From the NCBI GenBank assembly GCA_964613055.1, contig CAZTGD010000004.1, positions 14,257-78,256 of the forward strand: a stretch of DNA of 64,000 nt, read 5' to 3'. Source of the DNA: JAXGMQ01 sp964613055. Its GTDB lineage: Bacteria; Caldisericota; Caldisericia; JAAYUI01. Under the pieces are notes generated by a model, which made no database searches, was not told the DNA's origin, and saw only the letters and a list, made by a program, of their open reading frames with translations. Positions 46,084 through 54,576 of this stretch are shown one piece after another. The first letter of the stretch is position 1. Each line of letters begins with the position of its first letter. Both the position numbers and the translations under genes were made by a program.

Positions 46084-46728
46084 ATGTTGATTACAAAAAT
46101 ATTTCATATATTGCGTGATCATTTTGGGTGTCAACTGTACTGGTGGCCAGGTGATACACCTTGGGAGATAGTCGTTGGTGCGATACTGACTCAGCAGGTT
46201 GCATGGGTGAATGTTGAAAAAGCCATAGAAACACTCAAAGACAATAACATTCTGGAACCAGCAAAAATCATTGCTGTAGATATTGAAAAACTTCAGCAAT
46301 GTGTAAGACCCTCTGGCTTCTACAGACAGAAATCAAAACGACTGGTCAATATGGCGCGGTATGTATTAGACAACCATCTGACTATTGAACGCATGCTATC
46401 TCAACCAACCATATCCTTGAGAAAAGAACTGATTTCGATCAATGGCATAGGCTTCGAAACCGCTGATGCTATTATGTGCTACGCTGGCAGTCATCCGGTT
46501 TTTGTCGTTGATGAGTTTACCAGAAGGATGACGCGATGCGTTGGTCTTCCTGAAACCGAAGACTATCATGCAATCCAAGACATGTTTATGAGTGAGTTAT
46601 GTGGCGACAACAGATTGTACAAGGAGTATCACGGATTGATCGACGAGTTGGGTTTTTACTACTGCAAGAAATCTAAGCCTCGTTGTGATGAGTGTCCATT
46701 GAGAGAGGTGGCATTGAGCAACAGGTAG
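46084..46728 (+). CDS. HhH-GPD DNA glycosylase, endonuclease III relative (COG2231 type), 214 aa
   Basis: Base-excision repair protein of the Endo III/3-methyladenine glycosylase superfamily. WWPGDTPWEIVVGAILTQQVAWVNVEKAI opens it, the helix-hairpin-helix is at GINGIGFETADAIMCYA, and the catalytic Asp lies in VFVVDEFTRRM. Three Cys (C-x6-C-x2-C, near the end) suggest an Fe-S loop, but the usual fourth Cys of Nth is missing, as the protein ends 10 residues later. The ATG follows the terminator by two bases with no SD, so its expression signal is unclear. Its 3' end overlaps the opposing radical SAM gene by 56 bases. Confidence 0.85.
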   Translation: MLITKIFHILRDHFGCQLYWWPGDTPWEIVVGAILTQQVAWVNVEKAIETLKDNNILEPAKIIAVDIEKLQQCVRPSGFYRQKSKRLVNMARYVLDNHLTIERMLSQPTISLRKELISINGIGFETADAIMCYAGSHPVFVVDEFTRRMTRCVGLPETEDYHAIQDMFMSELCGDNRLYKEYHGLIDELGFYYCKKSKPRCDECPLREVALSNR

Positions 46729-47572
46729 GTTGTTGAATCACTTGGAATCCGTTTTCTTCAGCCCAGTTCATGGTTTCGCTTGAAGGAACGGCGATTCCAT
46801 CAACACCCTCCATGATTGCCAGTTTATCAAGTTTTCTCTTGTGAAGCCCCACAGGCCTTGCACAACCAAGATTCACAATAGAGGTAGGAAATTTCATTCT
46901 TGCGTATCTGATAACCTTTGCAACTCGCCCAGGTGATGGGGGTACTGATTTGTGCATGGGTGTACCCTTTGTTGGCCGAAGCGCAATTATGACGATCCTT
47001 TTCGGTTTATACTGTGAGATTAAATCAATTGCTTCCTCTTCATTTGAATAGTTACCGTAGTTTAATCCAACCAGCACATGTGGAACTATTTCGATTCCAG
47101 ATTCAAATGCGTTGATCACAGCGTTCCATGCAATTCCAGGTGGCAGATGATAGACATCCTTTGCTATTTTGTCATTTCCAATCACATCAATAAGAGCTTG
47201 ATTAATGTTTGCTGATTTAAGAAGAGACATTTGGGATTTAGTTGGAAAACCACAATGCACAGAGATGAAAAGGTTGGTTTCATCTGTTATGAATTTCAAT
47301 GTTGGAGAAAACTCTGCCCATGGCAGTCTCCCCTCTGCATCTGAACCACCCGAGACCAACATCCCGAAGGCTCCATCAGATTCGGCATTTCTTGCGTATT
47401 TGATTAGTTTCTCAGGTGTACTGCAGTCAGGCATAATCTCAATTATTTTTGCCCTGCAATGGTCACACATCAGTTGGCATCTGGGACCAGTTATCGAGAC
47501 GCCCGGGTATCTGCCCGTTTTCCCAAATTGGGTGAACATGCCGGGCAGGTAGAAACGAACTACTCTTCCCAA
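46673..47572 (-). CDS. Radical SAM protein, biotin-synthase-like (COG1856/LipS-like), 299 aa
   Basis: The motif C-x3-C-x2-C (PRCQLMCDHC, near residue 32) binds a [4Fe-4S] cluster and S-adenosylmethionine. LVSGGSD fits the SAM-contacting GGE-like strand. A second Cys cluster (LGCARP near 243 and PTCCSMPP at the C-terminus) might hold an auxiliary cluster, as in sulfur-inserting enzymes. The pattern resembles the biotin-synthase homologues that include the LipS two-part lipoyl synthase, but no partner is in the window and the assignment is tentative. It overlaps the preceding lipoprotein gene by 13 bases. Confidence 0.75.
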   Translation of the reverse strand: MGRVVRFYLPGMFTQFGKTGRYPGVSITGPRCQLMCDHCRAKIIEIMPDCSTPEKLIKYARNAESDGAFGMLVSGGSDAEGRLPWAEFSPTLKFITDETNLFISVHCGFPTKSQMSLLKSANINQALIDVIGNDKIAKDVYHLPPGIAWNAVINAFESGIEIVPHVLVGLNYGNYSNEEEAIDLISQYKPKRIVIIALRPTKGTPMHKSVPPSPGRVAKVIRYARMKFPTSIVNLGCARPVGLHKRKLDKLAIMEGVDGIAVPSSETMNWAEENGFQVIQQPTCCSMPPLSMDTHHNEA

Positions 47573-48186
47573 GGAGTAGTCCTGGCTGATTCAATGAAAT
47601 CAACGATTATTTCTTCAGCATCGCCTTTTAATACGTATCCATCAACCTCCCAAACACTGGATGCATTGCCCAGGTATCCAAAAACGGCAGTCTCACCATC
47701 ATCGAAATACTTATAGAAATCATCACCTAGAAGCGACTTCGCATCCTTATTGTCACCAAAGATGTGTATGTCTTCGGGATGCATCAACCCATCGAATCGA
47801 TATCCAATCATAGCTTTCTCTTCAAGTTGTTTTTCTATCCATTCAATGCCATCCTCATCTCTTTCAGTTGCCAATGATACGGTTAACTGCCCAGCATCTC
47901 CAGACAGGAAAACTTTGTATCCATCTCCCTGGGATTTGACAGTCCACATGTTTGAGTCATTGATAACCGGTTTGACGGGTATATCAGGGTTGTTGTTACC
48001 ACTGCTCAGCATCTCAGCGTATTGCTTTTCCTTCAGAGTAGTGGATGTCATCCTCGCTCGTTGAATCTCCAGGTAAGATTCGTCTGGCTCAACATTATCT
48101 TCAATGACGACCTCTGTTTGTACAATGGAACAACCAGCCAGGATGATAAAAACTATTGAAATCACAAACATCTTCTTCATGTTCAT
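47560..48186 (-). CDS. Lipoprotein of unknown function, 208 aa
   Basis: Signal peptide with lipobox LAGC (Cys19) and an acidic, polar mature region; no known domain. The C-terminal half has a repeating beta/alpha look (YKVFLSGDAGQLTVSLA, DETAVFGYLG-like segments). AGGA precedes the first ATG by eight bases; a second ATG two codons later is also possible. It is first of a two-gene unit with the radical SAM gene. Confidence 0.75.
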   Translation of the reverse strand: MNMKKMFVISIVFIILAGCSIVQTEVVIEDNVEPDESYLEIQRARMTSTTLKEKQYAEMLSSGNNNPDIPVKPVINDSNMWTVKSQGDGYKVFLSGDAGQLTVSLATERDEDGIEWIEKQLEEKAMIGYRFDGLMHPEDIHIFGDNKDAKSLLGDDFYKYFDDGETAVFGYLGNASSVWEVDGYVLKGDAEEIIVDFIESARTTPWEE

Positions 48187-48230
48187 AACAAAATCCTAGC
48201 AGTAAAATGCTAGTTTGTGATTAAAGTCAA

Positions 48231-48283
48231 ACGAAATAAAAAACCGACCCATCCGCATAAATCACCTGTGCAGAGGGTCGGTT
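48231..48283 (-). terminator. Rho-independent terminator after the small stalk-protein gene
   Basis: AACCGACCC (48242-48250) pairs perfectly with GGGTCGGTT (48275-48283). On the minus strand the hairpin is followed by TTTTTTATTTC. Confidence 0.9.
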
Positions 48284-48317
48284 GTCTGTAATCCTCAAGT
48301 ATAATCAGTAATATTTG

Positions 48318-49304
48318 TTAATGGTCTTCTCTAGGTGGCATGTAAAGCGTTACTTCTCTGGCATCTCCATCCCAGAGGATTTCGCCCCCCATTAGGTCTT
48401 CACCGAGTGAGCGAACTGGAACGAGTGTGCGACCGTTTTTAATGATAGCTGGGGCAGACATCTTAACCTTATCGGTAAGGATCTTGCCATCTCCTGCTTT
48501 TAGTGTGCAGGTTGCAGTAGCATTGTCTATCTGGAGAGCCATCTTATAGTAGCAGTCACCTTCGCTAATGGTAAATGATGCAGTTCTAGTTGCTCCATCC
48601 CAGCCAACTGTGGAATAGATCTCGTCAGCAAGGGCTCTGAGTGGGATGTAGGTTCTACTGTTATCAATCGTTGCCGGTTGATCAAGGGTGACATTCTTCT
48701 CCACCATTGGATATCGATTCTGTCTGTCACCGGTGAGTCTCCATTCGGTACACTTGGCAACACTCATATTGGCATCGTCAATGACCAGCTTGATACAGGT
48801 GAAGGGAAGATGAACACCAGCAATGTACATGGTGTCTTTGCAGGACTCATCATCTGAGGGGTAAACCTCTACCTTACCAGTGCCAAATTTGCCAAATTTT
48901 GCATCCTCACTTTTTCCGGGAGGACCAAACTGTGCAGTCATCATTTCCTTTACACCAGCTGTTATTGGGCTACCAGTCTGACCGGGTACTCCTGGGAAGT
49001 AGCATGCGTCTGAGAAGCAGAATTGTACGATACTCCAGTAGTCCTTCCAATCGTTGTCTGGACCAAGGTAGTAACAAACACCAGTGAACTTTTGTGTGCT
49101 GGTTACATTCTTGAAAAAATAGTCTACATGATTGTCAGCAGAGGGAAGATTATCCATTGGGTGTGGACTGTATTTGGCATATGGCTGGAAAAGGAATGAT
49201 CGACCAACTTCATCAAAAAAGCCACAATCACCAGAAGCCGGAGTCATACCGACAACGAGACCGATGATAAGAACCAGACCTACTATAGCTATAGCTTTCT
49301 TCAT
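48318..49304 (-). CDS. Secreted protein with C-terminal copper-amine-oxidase-N-like stalk domain, 328 aa
   Basis: A signal peptide (MKKAIAIVGLVLIIGLVVGMTPASG) is followed by an N-terminal region with several Cys (about 26-190, unknown fold) and a stalk domain in two halves (about 205-325, with SRTYIPLRALADEI and GRTLVPVRSLGEDL). Such domains are thought to hold proteins at the cell surface. AAAGGAGG before the ATG is a strong ribosome site and a perfect terminator follows, so it is a single-gene unit. It is the smallest of three stalk-domain proteins in the window. Confidence 0.88.
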   Translation of the reverse strand: MKKAIAIVGLVLIIGLVVGMTPASGDCGFFDEVGRSFLFQPYAKYSPHPMDNLPSADNHVDYFFKNVTSTQKFTGVCYYLGPDNDWKDYWSIVQFCFSDACYFPGVPGQTGSPITAGVKEMMTAQFGPPGKSEDAKFGKFGTGKVEVYPSDDESCKDTMYIAGVHLPFTCIKLVIDDANMSVAKCTEWRLTGDRQNRYPMVEKNVTLDQPATIDNSRTYIPLRALADEIYSTVGWDGATRTASFTISEGDCYYKMALQIDNATATCTLKAGDGKILTDKVKMSAPAIIKNGRTLVPVRSLGEDLMGGEILWDGDAREVTLYMPPREDH

Positions 49305-49449
49305 TACAAACCTCCTTTGGTTTCGTAGCTATTTTATTCTTTGTGAGTAACTACTCAATAAAAAACCACAAGGTTTGAATTAAAAGAAGGTAATCAGATC
49401 TCAGTATGCAAGATGAAAGGTCAGTTATGAATTATATTAACTTCAATTC

Positions 49450-49477
49450 TTGAAATAATATGAATTTTGGATATCAT
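49450..49477 (+). promoter_or_regulatory. Promoter giving a near-leaderless transcript for the 49488 gene
   Basis: TTGAAA (49450-49455) and TATCAT (49472-49477) are 16 bases apart. The expected start near 49484 is four bases before the ATG at 49488. Confidence 0.45.
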
Positions 49478-49487
49478 TAGCTTGTTT

Positions 49488-50318
49488 ATGAGTAAGAAAT
49501 ATAGGGAGTGGATAGTATATGCAATAATAATTCTTATAATCGGTTACTTAGGATTCATTGTTGGAAAGAAGAGAGTGAGTCTGGGTGAGCAAATAATTGA
49601 TACTACACATTTAAAACTTTCTTTGGATGGAATGTGTGTCAATCAGAATCCTTCAGATAGTGATATGCTAGACGTTCAAGTTGAGATTACTGGTGAACCG
49701 AGCGAAAAAAAGTTAATTACAACAGCTTTTCAAGCATATCGCATTGTTGACCAGAAACTATCTGAGGATGTACTACAGTTTGAAAGAATAAGGGTGCAGG
49801 TCTTTTCAGATAATTGGCAGAGAGACTATGTTATGCCTTCTGGTTATACACTCAAACTCGATGAAAAAGAGATAGGTATTAATTCGTTCTGGGCTGATAC
49901 AATAAATATACAGCCACCAGAGACTAAAATGATCAACTCTATGGCTAGATCATCCGTCTTTGAAGAATTGGTGCAAGCGTTGTTCACAGCATCAACACTT
50001 GGTGCTGATGTAGATGCATGTTTCTCAATATCATACGGAAACGACCTGATGATAGAGATTCATGTTGGTGAAAAGACAGAGTTGTTCGATTTTATTTCAG
50101 ATGCCCTCATTGCAACGCAGGTTTCAGCAGAACAAACACATGTTTTCTTAGAAAAGGTGATTATTAATGCAATCATTGATGAAAAGGAAGATGATGATCA
50201 AAAGCGGTATGAAGAGATGATTTTGATCGAATTTGATTACAAGTATCTTGATATGCTGACCAATGCAAAGATTTCATTATCCGACTTTATGAATCATGTT
50301 TATATAAGTAGTAATTAG
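49488..50318 (+). CDS. Single-pass membrane protein of unknown function, 276 aa
   Basis: A short basic N-terminus (MSKKYREW) precedes one membrane helix (IVYAIIILIIGYLGFIV), then about 245 residues outside, mostly beta/alpha with an acidic C-terminal helix. No catalytic motif is visible. A TTG at 49467 would add seven residues, but it lies upstream of the probable -10, so the ATG at 49488 is chosen. There is no SD. The gene stands alone between two terminators of minus-strand genes. Confidence 0.65.
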   Translation: MSKKYREWIVYAIIILIIGYLGFIVGKKRVSLGEQIIDTTHLKLSLDGMCVNQNPSDSDMLDVQVEITGEPSEKKLITTAFQAYRIVDQKLSEDVLQFERIRVQVFSDNWQRDYVMPSGYTLKLDEKEIGINSFWADTINIQPPETKMINSMARSSVFEELVQALFTASTLGADVDACFSISYGNDLMIEIHVGEKTELFDFISDALIATQVSAEQTHVFLEKVIINAIIDEKEDDDQKRYEEMILIEFDYKYLDMLTNAKISLSDFMNHVYISSN

Positions 50319-50452
50319 ATATACATATGCATAAAGTATTTTTTGACAGATAGACACGAAATCATTTGAAGAGATGATAACGGGGGATTGCCTCTTGAGA
50401 ATGTGGATGGTGGTCATAAAACTGCAACGTGGTTATTAAAAACAAATTGGGT

Positions 50453-50500
50453 GTGATTGATACTACAAGTGCCAGTAGCAAATCCTCATTAATCAATCAC
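50453..50500. repeat. Inverted repeat in the 50.3-50.56 kb gap
   Basis: GTGATTGAT and ATCAATCAC (nine pairs) are separated by 30 bases. The rest of this 246-base gap shows no gene; the repeat may be a weak terminator or an operator. Confidence 0.3.
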
Positions 50501-50503
50501 CAT

Positions 50504-50543
50504 AAAATGAATAAACCCCCAGACAGTTTGACTGACTGGGGGT
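50504..50543 (-). terminator. Rho-independent terminator of the tdh-kbl operon
   Basis: ACCCCCAG and CTGGGGGT pair, with an inner CAGT/ACTG pairing around a short loop. The minus-strand tail is TTTATTCATTTT. Confidence 0.85.
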
Positions 50544-50564
50544 CGCAATCAGTGATAATTGGTA

Positions 50565-51815
50565 TCAAAGACCGTACTTATCTATAATTTCATCCTTTGT
50601 CTTGTGCAGAATATCGTATTTCTTGCCTAGTTTTGTAAAGATCTCAATTGCCTTATCGAGGTGTTCCTTTTCGTGTGCTGCAGAAATCTGAACTCGAATT
50701 CTGGCTTGACCTTTTGGGACTACTGGATAGAAGAAGCCTATTGCAAAAACACCATCATCATAGAGTTCCTTGCTCATATCCTGTGCCAGGTTGGCATTAT
50801 AAAGCATGATTGGTACGATTGGGTGGACACCAGGTTTGATATCAAAACCTGCAGCTGTCATCTTTTCCCTGAAGTACTTGGTGTTATCCTCGAGTTTGTC
50901 ACGTCTTTCTGTGGTTGTGCTAAGGATTTCAACGACTTTCTTCGCGGCGTTGACAACTACGGGAGGGACACTGTTGGAGAAAAGGTAAGGTCTTGATCTC
51001 TGCCTGAGGAGTTCGATTATCTCTTTGCGGCCTGATGTGCAACCACCGGAGGCACCACCAAGTGCTTTGCCGAATGTGGTTGTGATGACATCTATCCTTC
51101 CGAGTACACCATTGTGTTCATGGGTGCCCTTGCCATGCTTGCCAATGAAACCCGTTGCATGAGAGTCATCAACCATAACCATTGCATCGTACTTATCTGA
51201 AAGGTCGCATATCTTATCGAGTTTTGCGATATCACCATCCATTGAGAAGACGCCATCTGTGGCAATCATGATGTGTCTTGCGCCTTTTTCTTTGGCTTCC
51301 TTAAGCTTATCTTCCAGGTCAGCCATGTCTGCGTGGTTGTAGATGTATCGTTGTGCTTTGCAGAGCCTAATTCCATCAATAATGGATGCGTGGTTTAAGG
51401 CGTCTGTTATTATTGCATCCTCTTTTTTCAGAAGGGTTTCGAACAATCCACCATTTGCATCGAAGCATGATGAATATAGAATGGTGTCCTCGGTCTCAAG
51501 GAAATCAGATACCTTTCGTTCGAGTTCCTTGTGAATGTCCTGTGTACCACAGATAAATCTGACGGAAGACATTCCGTAGCCGTGGGATTCTAGTCCCTCA
51601 TGAGCGGCTTTAATAATCTCGGGATGTGATGAAAGCCCAAGATAATTGTTAGCACAGAAGTTGATCTGTTCAACAACTGGAGCATTCTCCGGGAACTTGA
51701 CCTTTACAGGTCCAGCCTGTGGACTAGTGATAATGCGTTCGTCCTTGTACAGTCCAGCACCCTTGATGTCTTTGAGTTCATTTGTAAGGAACTCTTTTAC
51801 TTTTTTGTATGCCAT
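50565..51815 (-). CDS. kbl: Glycine C-acetyltransferase (2-amino-3-ketobutyrate CoA ligase)
   Basis: PLP enzyme of the alpha-oxoamine synthase family that splits 2-amino-3-ketobutyrate with CoA to glycine and acetyl-CoA. INFCANNYLGLSSHP, HASIIDGIRLCKA, VDDSHATGFIG and the Schiff-base Lys in TTTFGKALGGASGG are as expected; the length is 416. AGGAG precedes the ATG. It follows the threonine-dehydrogenase gene by 12 bases, so the pair degrades threonine to glycine. Confidence 0.94.
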   Translation of the reverse strand: MAYKKVKEFLTNELKDIKGAGLYKDERIITSPQAGPVKVKFPENAPVVEQINFCANNYLGLSSHPEIIKAAHEGLESHGYGMSSVRFICGTQDIHKELERKVSDFLETEDTILYSSCFDANGGLFETLLKKEDAIITDALNHASIIDGIRLCKAQRYIYNHADMADLEDKLKEAKEKGARHIMIATDGVFSMDGDIAKLDKICDLSDKYDAMVMVDDSHATGFIGKHGKGTHEHNGVLGRIDVITTTFGKALGGASGGCTSGRKEIIELLRQRSRPYLFSNSVPPVVVNAAKKVVEILSTTTERRDKLEDNTKYFREKMTAAGFDIKPGVHPIVPIMLYNANLAQDMSKELYDDGVFAIGFFYPVVPKGQARIRVQISAAHEKEHLDKAIEIFTKLGKKYDILHKTKDEIIDKYGL

Positions 51816-51827
51816 TTTTCTTCTCCT

Positions 51828-52931
51828 TTAGCTTAATCTTTTTTTGGCTTCTTCGTATTCCGACTTGTCAGGGAACATTACCACCTTTGCCCCAACTCTC
51901 GGTCTGTCTGTCATTACTGCGAAGGCCTTCTCATACTCGTCCATTGGGAATGAGTGCGTGATTACTGGTGTTGGGTCGAGTTTTCCTGACGCAAGCATCT
52001 GACCGTTCCTGTACCATGTGTCAAATATCTTTCTGCCATTGACACCATGAATCTGAAGTCCTTTGAAAACGATGCCGTTGTTGTAGTCAAGGGGACACGG
52101 AGATTCGGGAGCGATACCAAAAGCTGTTAATCTGCCACCTTTTCTTACCAGGTTGAAGCAGTCATTGATGGAGTCTTGACTTCCTACCATTTCAAGGGCG
52201 ATATCGACACCCCAGCCACCGGTTGCTTCCATTACGATCTCTTCTCGTTCTTTGGCAGTCGTTTTGTTCGTGTAAACCTGGATATCCGCACCCATCTTTT
52301 TTCCAATACCCATGTTGAATTCATACTTGCCGAACTGAATGATCTTTGAAGCTCCTGCCGCTCTGGCGACACCTACAGCAAAAAGTGATATTGGACCGTC
52401 ACCGGTTAGAAGAAGCGTTTTACCATAGATATCGTTGTCTTCACCCATGACTGCATAGCATGCGTTTCCAAGGGGTTCTTGTATACAAGCCTGTTCTGGT
52501 GGAACGCTTTTATCGTTCTTCCACAGAACCTTCTCTGGGACTGCAACGTAATCAGCAAAACAACCGTTGGTATCGACACCCAGTATCATCATGTTCTTCC
52601 CAACGTGTTTGATACCCAGATGAGTTGTAAGGTCAGAATCGCTGTAGATATGTGTCTCAGCAGAAACGTAATCACCAACCTTAACCATGTTACAGTTGGG
52701 TCCTGTTTCAACAACATCACCTGCAAATTCATGTCCGAGTGTTTGGGGGAGAGCTTTTTCCCCTATTCTTCCTGCAGACCATGGATCCCACTTCCAAATA
52801 TGGACGTCAGTACCGCAGATGGAAGTTGCTCTTACCTTAATTAATACCCAACCTGGTTTCAGATCAGCAGGTTTATCTACAACAAGCATCTCAGCTCCTA
52901 GACTGGGTTTGGTTTTTACTACTGCCTTCAT
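51828..52931 (-). CDS. tdh: Threonine 3-dehydrogenase-like zinc-type alcohol dehydrogenase, 367 aa
   Basis: Medium-chain dehydrogenase that oxidises L-threonine to 2-amino-3-ketobutyrate with NAD+, the substrate of the next gene. The catalytic-zinc ligands Cys39 (SICGTDVH) and His67-Glu68 (TLGHEFAG) are present, as is a Rossmann fold (LTGDGPISLFAVGVARAAGA). The structural-zinc lobe is altered: where the family has four Cys (aligned near 97-111) this protein has Ser, Asp, Thr and Gly. Function is assigned by the tdh-kbl pairing; another secondary alcohol is possible. GGAGG lies four bases before the ATG. Confidence 0.88.
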   Translation of the reverse strand: MKAVVKTKPSLGAEMLVVDKPADLKPGWVLIKVRATSICGTDVHIWKWDPWSAGRIGEKALPQTLGHEFAGDVVETGPNCNMVKVGDYVSAETHIYSDSDLTTHLGIKHVGKNMMILGVDTNGCFADYVAVPEKVLWKNDKSVPPEQACIQEPLGNACYAVMGEDNDIYGKTLLLTGDGPISLFAVGVARAAGASKIIQFGKYEFNMGIGKKMGADIQVYTNKTTAKEREEIVMEATGGWGVDIALEMVGSQDSINDCFNLVRKGGRLTAFGIAPESPCPLDYNNGIVFKGLQIHGVNGRKIFDTWYRNGQMLASGKLDPTPVITHSFPMDEYEKAFAVMTDRPRVGAKVVMFPDKSEYEEAKKRLS

Positions 52932-52970
52932 TTGGCCTCCTTGATTGTATTGTCTTAATATGTATCAAAG

Positions 52971-52996
52971 AGTATACAATCTACTGGTGACGTCAA
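52971..52996 (-). promoter_or_regulatory. Probable promoter of tdh-kbl
   Basis: On the minus strand, TTGACG and TATACT are 14 bases apart, a short spacing. The leader would be about 30-35 bases and contains GGAGG. Confidence 0.4.
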
Positions 52997-53027
52997 GAGA
53001 AAGGCTCGAATATAACTGAGTCAGGAT

Positions 53028-53207
53028 TTGACAACCCCTTCTTCATTTGATACGATTATCGATGAGATGTTGGACATGGGTGCCATGTTTACAAGCAGAC
53101 ACCATAACTATGGAGGTTTGAAAACGATAAAAGAAGACGGTGATCGTGTTGTGTTGGATTTATATTCGAATTATATAACCATGCAATTTATTCAATCGGT
53201 TGTGTAG
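53028..53207 (+). CDS. Possible small protein, 59 aa
   Basis: An open frame in the 378-base gap between tdh and the next plus-strand gene. From the TTG at 53028 it reads LTTPSSFDTIIDEML..., a mixed hydrophobic/charged sequence with ordinary codon use, to a TAG at 53205; an ATG at 53067 would give a 46-residue form. TATAAC at 53011-53016 could be a -10 whose transcript begins about five bases before the TTG. No homology can be seen by eye. It may be a real small gene or a remnant. The rest of the gap (53208-53309) is AT-rich and empty. Confidence 0.35.
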   Translation: MTTPSSFDTIIDEMLDMGAMFTSRHHNYGGLKTIKEDGDRVVLDLYSNYITMQFIQSVV

Positions 53208-53309
53208 TGAAGATTTGAGATATGAAAAATCTAAATAATTCTAATGAAATCCTTTCATTTAATCGATACAGCTTGTGTCTAAAAAATGTAAATCGGAGCT
53301 TATTTTGTT

Positions 53310-54086
53310 ATGATCTATTCGAGTAATATTCCAGCTATTGATAATCTAAAACCCACAACACTCATTGTGCTGAATCCAAATAAACGTCCAAAAACCGATC
53401 TCATAGATGCCAAACTTTGGTCGCTGATAAATATAATCGGAAATGGTTCTTTGTATCGAAGGATTCAGAAATTCTATAGTGATTCGACCAAGACTTTGGT
53501 CAAAGAGTTAGGTAAATTATTAGAAGAGAAATACATAACAATCGTTCCACCAGAACAATCAAAAGCCCTTTATCTATTCCCAAAACCCGTTCGAATAGGG
53601 CTTAATCAGGAAGAGACACAAATATTCTGGCACATAGTTGATGGTATGTCTCTTCATGAGTGTATTGTAAAGATTGATATGTCACTGGAAAAACTCGTAG
53701 AGATAATAATCAAGATCATATTGAAGAAAAAGATGGTATTAACAAATAGAGCAGGAAAGATACTTGAGCCATGGCACATATACACTGCGCTTGGATTAGA
53801 GGTTAACGTAGAATCAGTCAAACTGGTGGTGCAATGCAACGGTAGGATCACAACAAATTCTGGTTCAGTAATTGTTGATAGCATGTTATATGATATCTGG
53901 AAGCAACAGCTGATGGGCCAAGAACCTTCCGGGATGACTATTATTCATAATGGTAAAAGTATAATCTTTGATTTACTGAGGAAGAAAGGTATAAAAAACG
54001 AGATTTATTTCTCGCCAAAGGATATTGAAAAGTACGAATTGAAAATTGGCTCAATTATAGAATGCACACCAGTAACAAATAAATAG
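53310..54086 (+). CDS. Cytoplasmic protein of unknown function, 258 aa
   Basis: No family recognised. The sequence is soluble, with helical segments in the first half (about 45-160) that look like one or two winged-helix units (SLYRRIQKFYSDSTKTLVKELGKLLEEKYITIVPP and MSLHECIVKIDMSLEKLVEIIIK). A beta-rich C-terminal part (about 170-258) ends in KIGSIIECTPV. GGAG lies 11 bases before the ATG, a poor ribosome site. It converges on the HIT gene with nine bases between the stops. Confidence 0.7.
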   Translation: MIYSSNIPAIDNLKPTTLIVLNPNKRPKTDLIDAKLWSLINIIGNGSLYRRIQKFYSDSTKTLVKELGKLLEEKYITIVPPEQSKALYLFPKPVRIGLNQEETQIFWHIVDGMSLHECIVKIDMSLEKLVEIIIKIILKKKMVLTNRAGKILEPWHIYTALGLEVNVESVKLVVQCNGRITTNSGSVIVDSMLYDIWKQQLMGQEPSGMTIIHNGKSIIFDLLRKKGIKNEIYFSPKDIEKYELKIGSIIECTPVTNK

Positions 54087-54095
54087 GTGATAGGA

Positions 54096-54569
54096 TCATA
54101 GATTATCCATTATAAGCTTATATGATGTTTCAAGATCCATTGGGTGAACCTTAACTCCCGCAATAACAGGCATAAAGTTATTATCTCCTGACCACCTTGG
54201 GACGATGTGTATGTGTATGTGTTCTTTTATACCCGCGCCAGCAAATTCACCTATATTCATTCCAATATTGAAACCATTAGGGTTAAAGGCTTTCTTAACC
54301 ACCAACGTCATTTCTTGGGTCATTAAGGATAATTCGGTGAGTTCACGCTGATCAAGAGATAGATAATCCCCAATATGACGATTTGGGATGACCATCATAT
54401 GTCCAGATGTGTAAGGGTATTTGTTGAGCATTGAAAAACAATAACTACCACGCTTGATTATCTTGTATTTTTTGTCTTCTCTTTGAGAGAGTGCATCGCA
54501 GAAGACACATTCTTTTACCTTTTTCGATTTAATAAAAGTCAATCTCCATGGCGCAAAGAAGTACTTCAA
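54096..54569 (-). CDS. HIT-family nucleotide hydrolase/phosphorylase, 157 aa
   Basis: Histidine-triad protein that hydrolyses or phosphorolyses dinucleoside polyphosphates. The N-terminal FFAPWRLTFI matches the APWR-type opening of the Ap4A-phosphorylase-like branch. A CVFC pair may bind zinc, the core GHMMVIPNRHIGDY follows, and the triad is HIHIHIVPRW near 118. The start is TTG; the AGGG ahead of it overlaps the stop codon of the preceding gene, implying coupling. Last gene of the polyprenyl synthase/pduL operon. Confidence 0.92.
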   Translation of the reverse strand: MKYFFAPWRLTFIKSKKVKECVFCDALSQREDKKYKIIKRGSYCFSMLNKYPYTSGHMMVIPNRHIGDYLSLDQRELTELSLMTQEMTLVVKKAFNPNGFNIGMNIGEFAGAGIKEHIHIHIVPRWSGDNNFMPVIAGVKVHPMDLETSYKLIMDNL

Positions 54570-54576
54570 ATCGACC

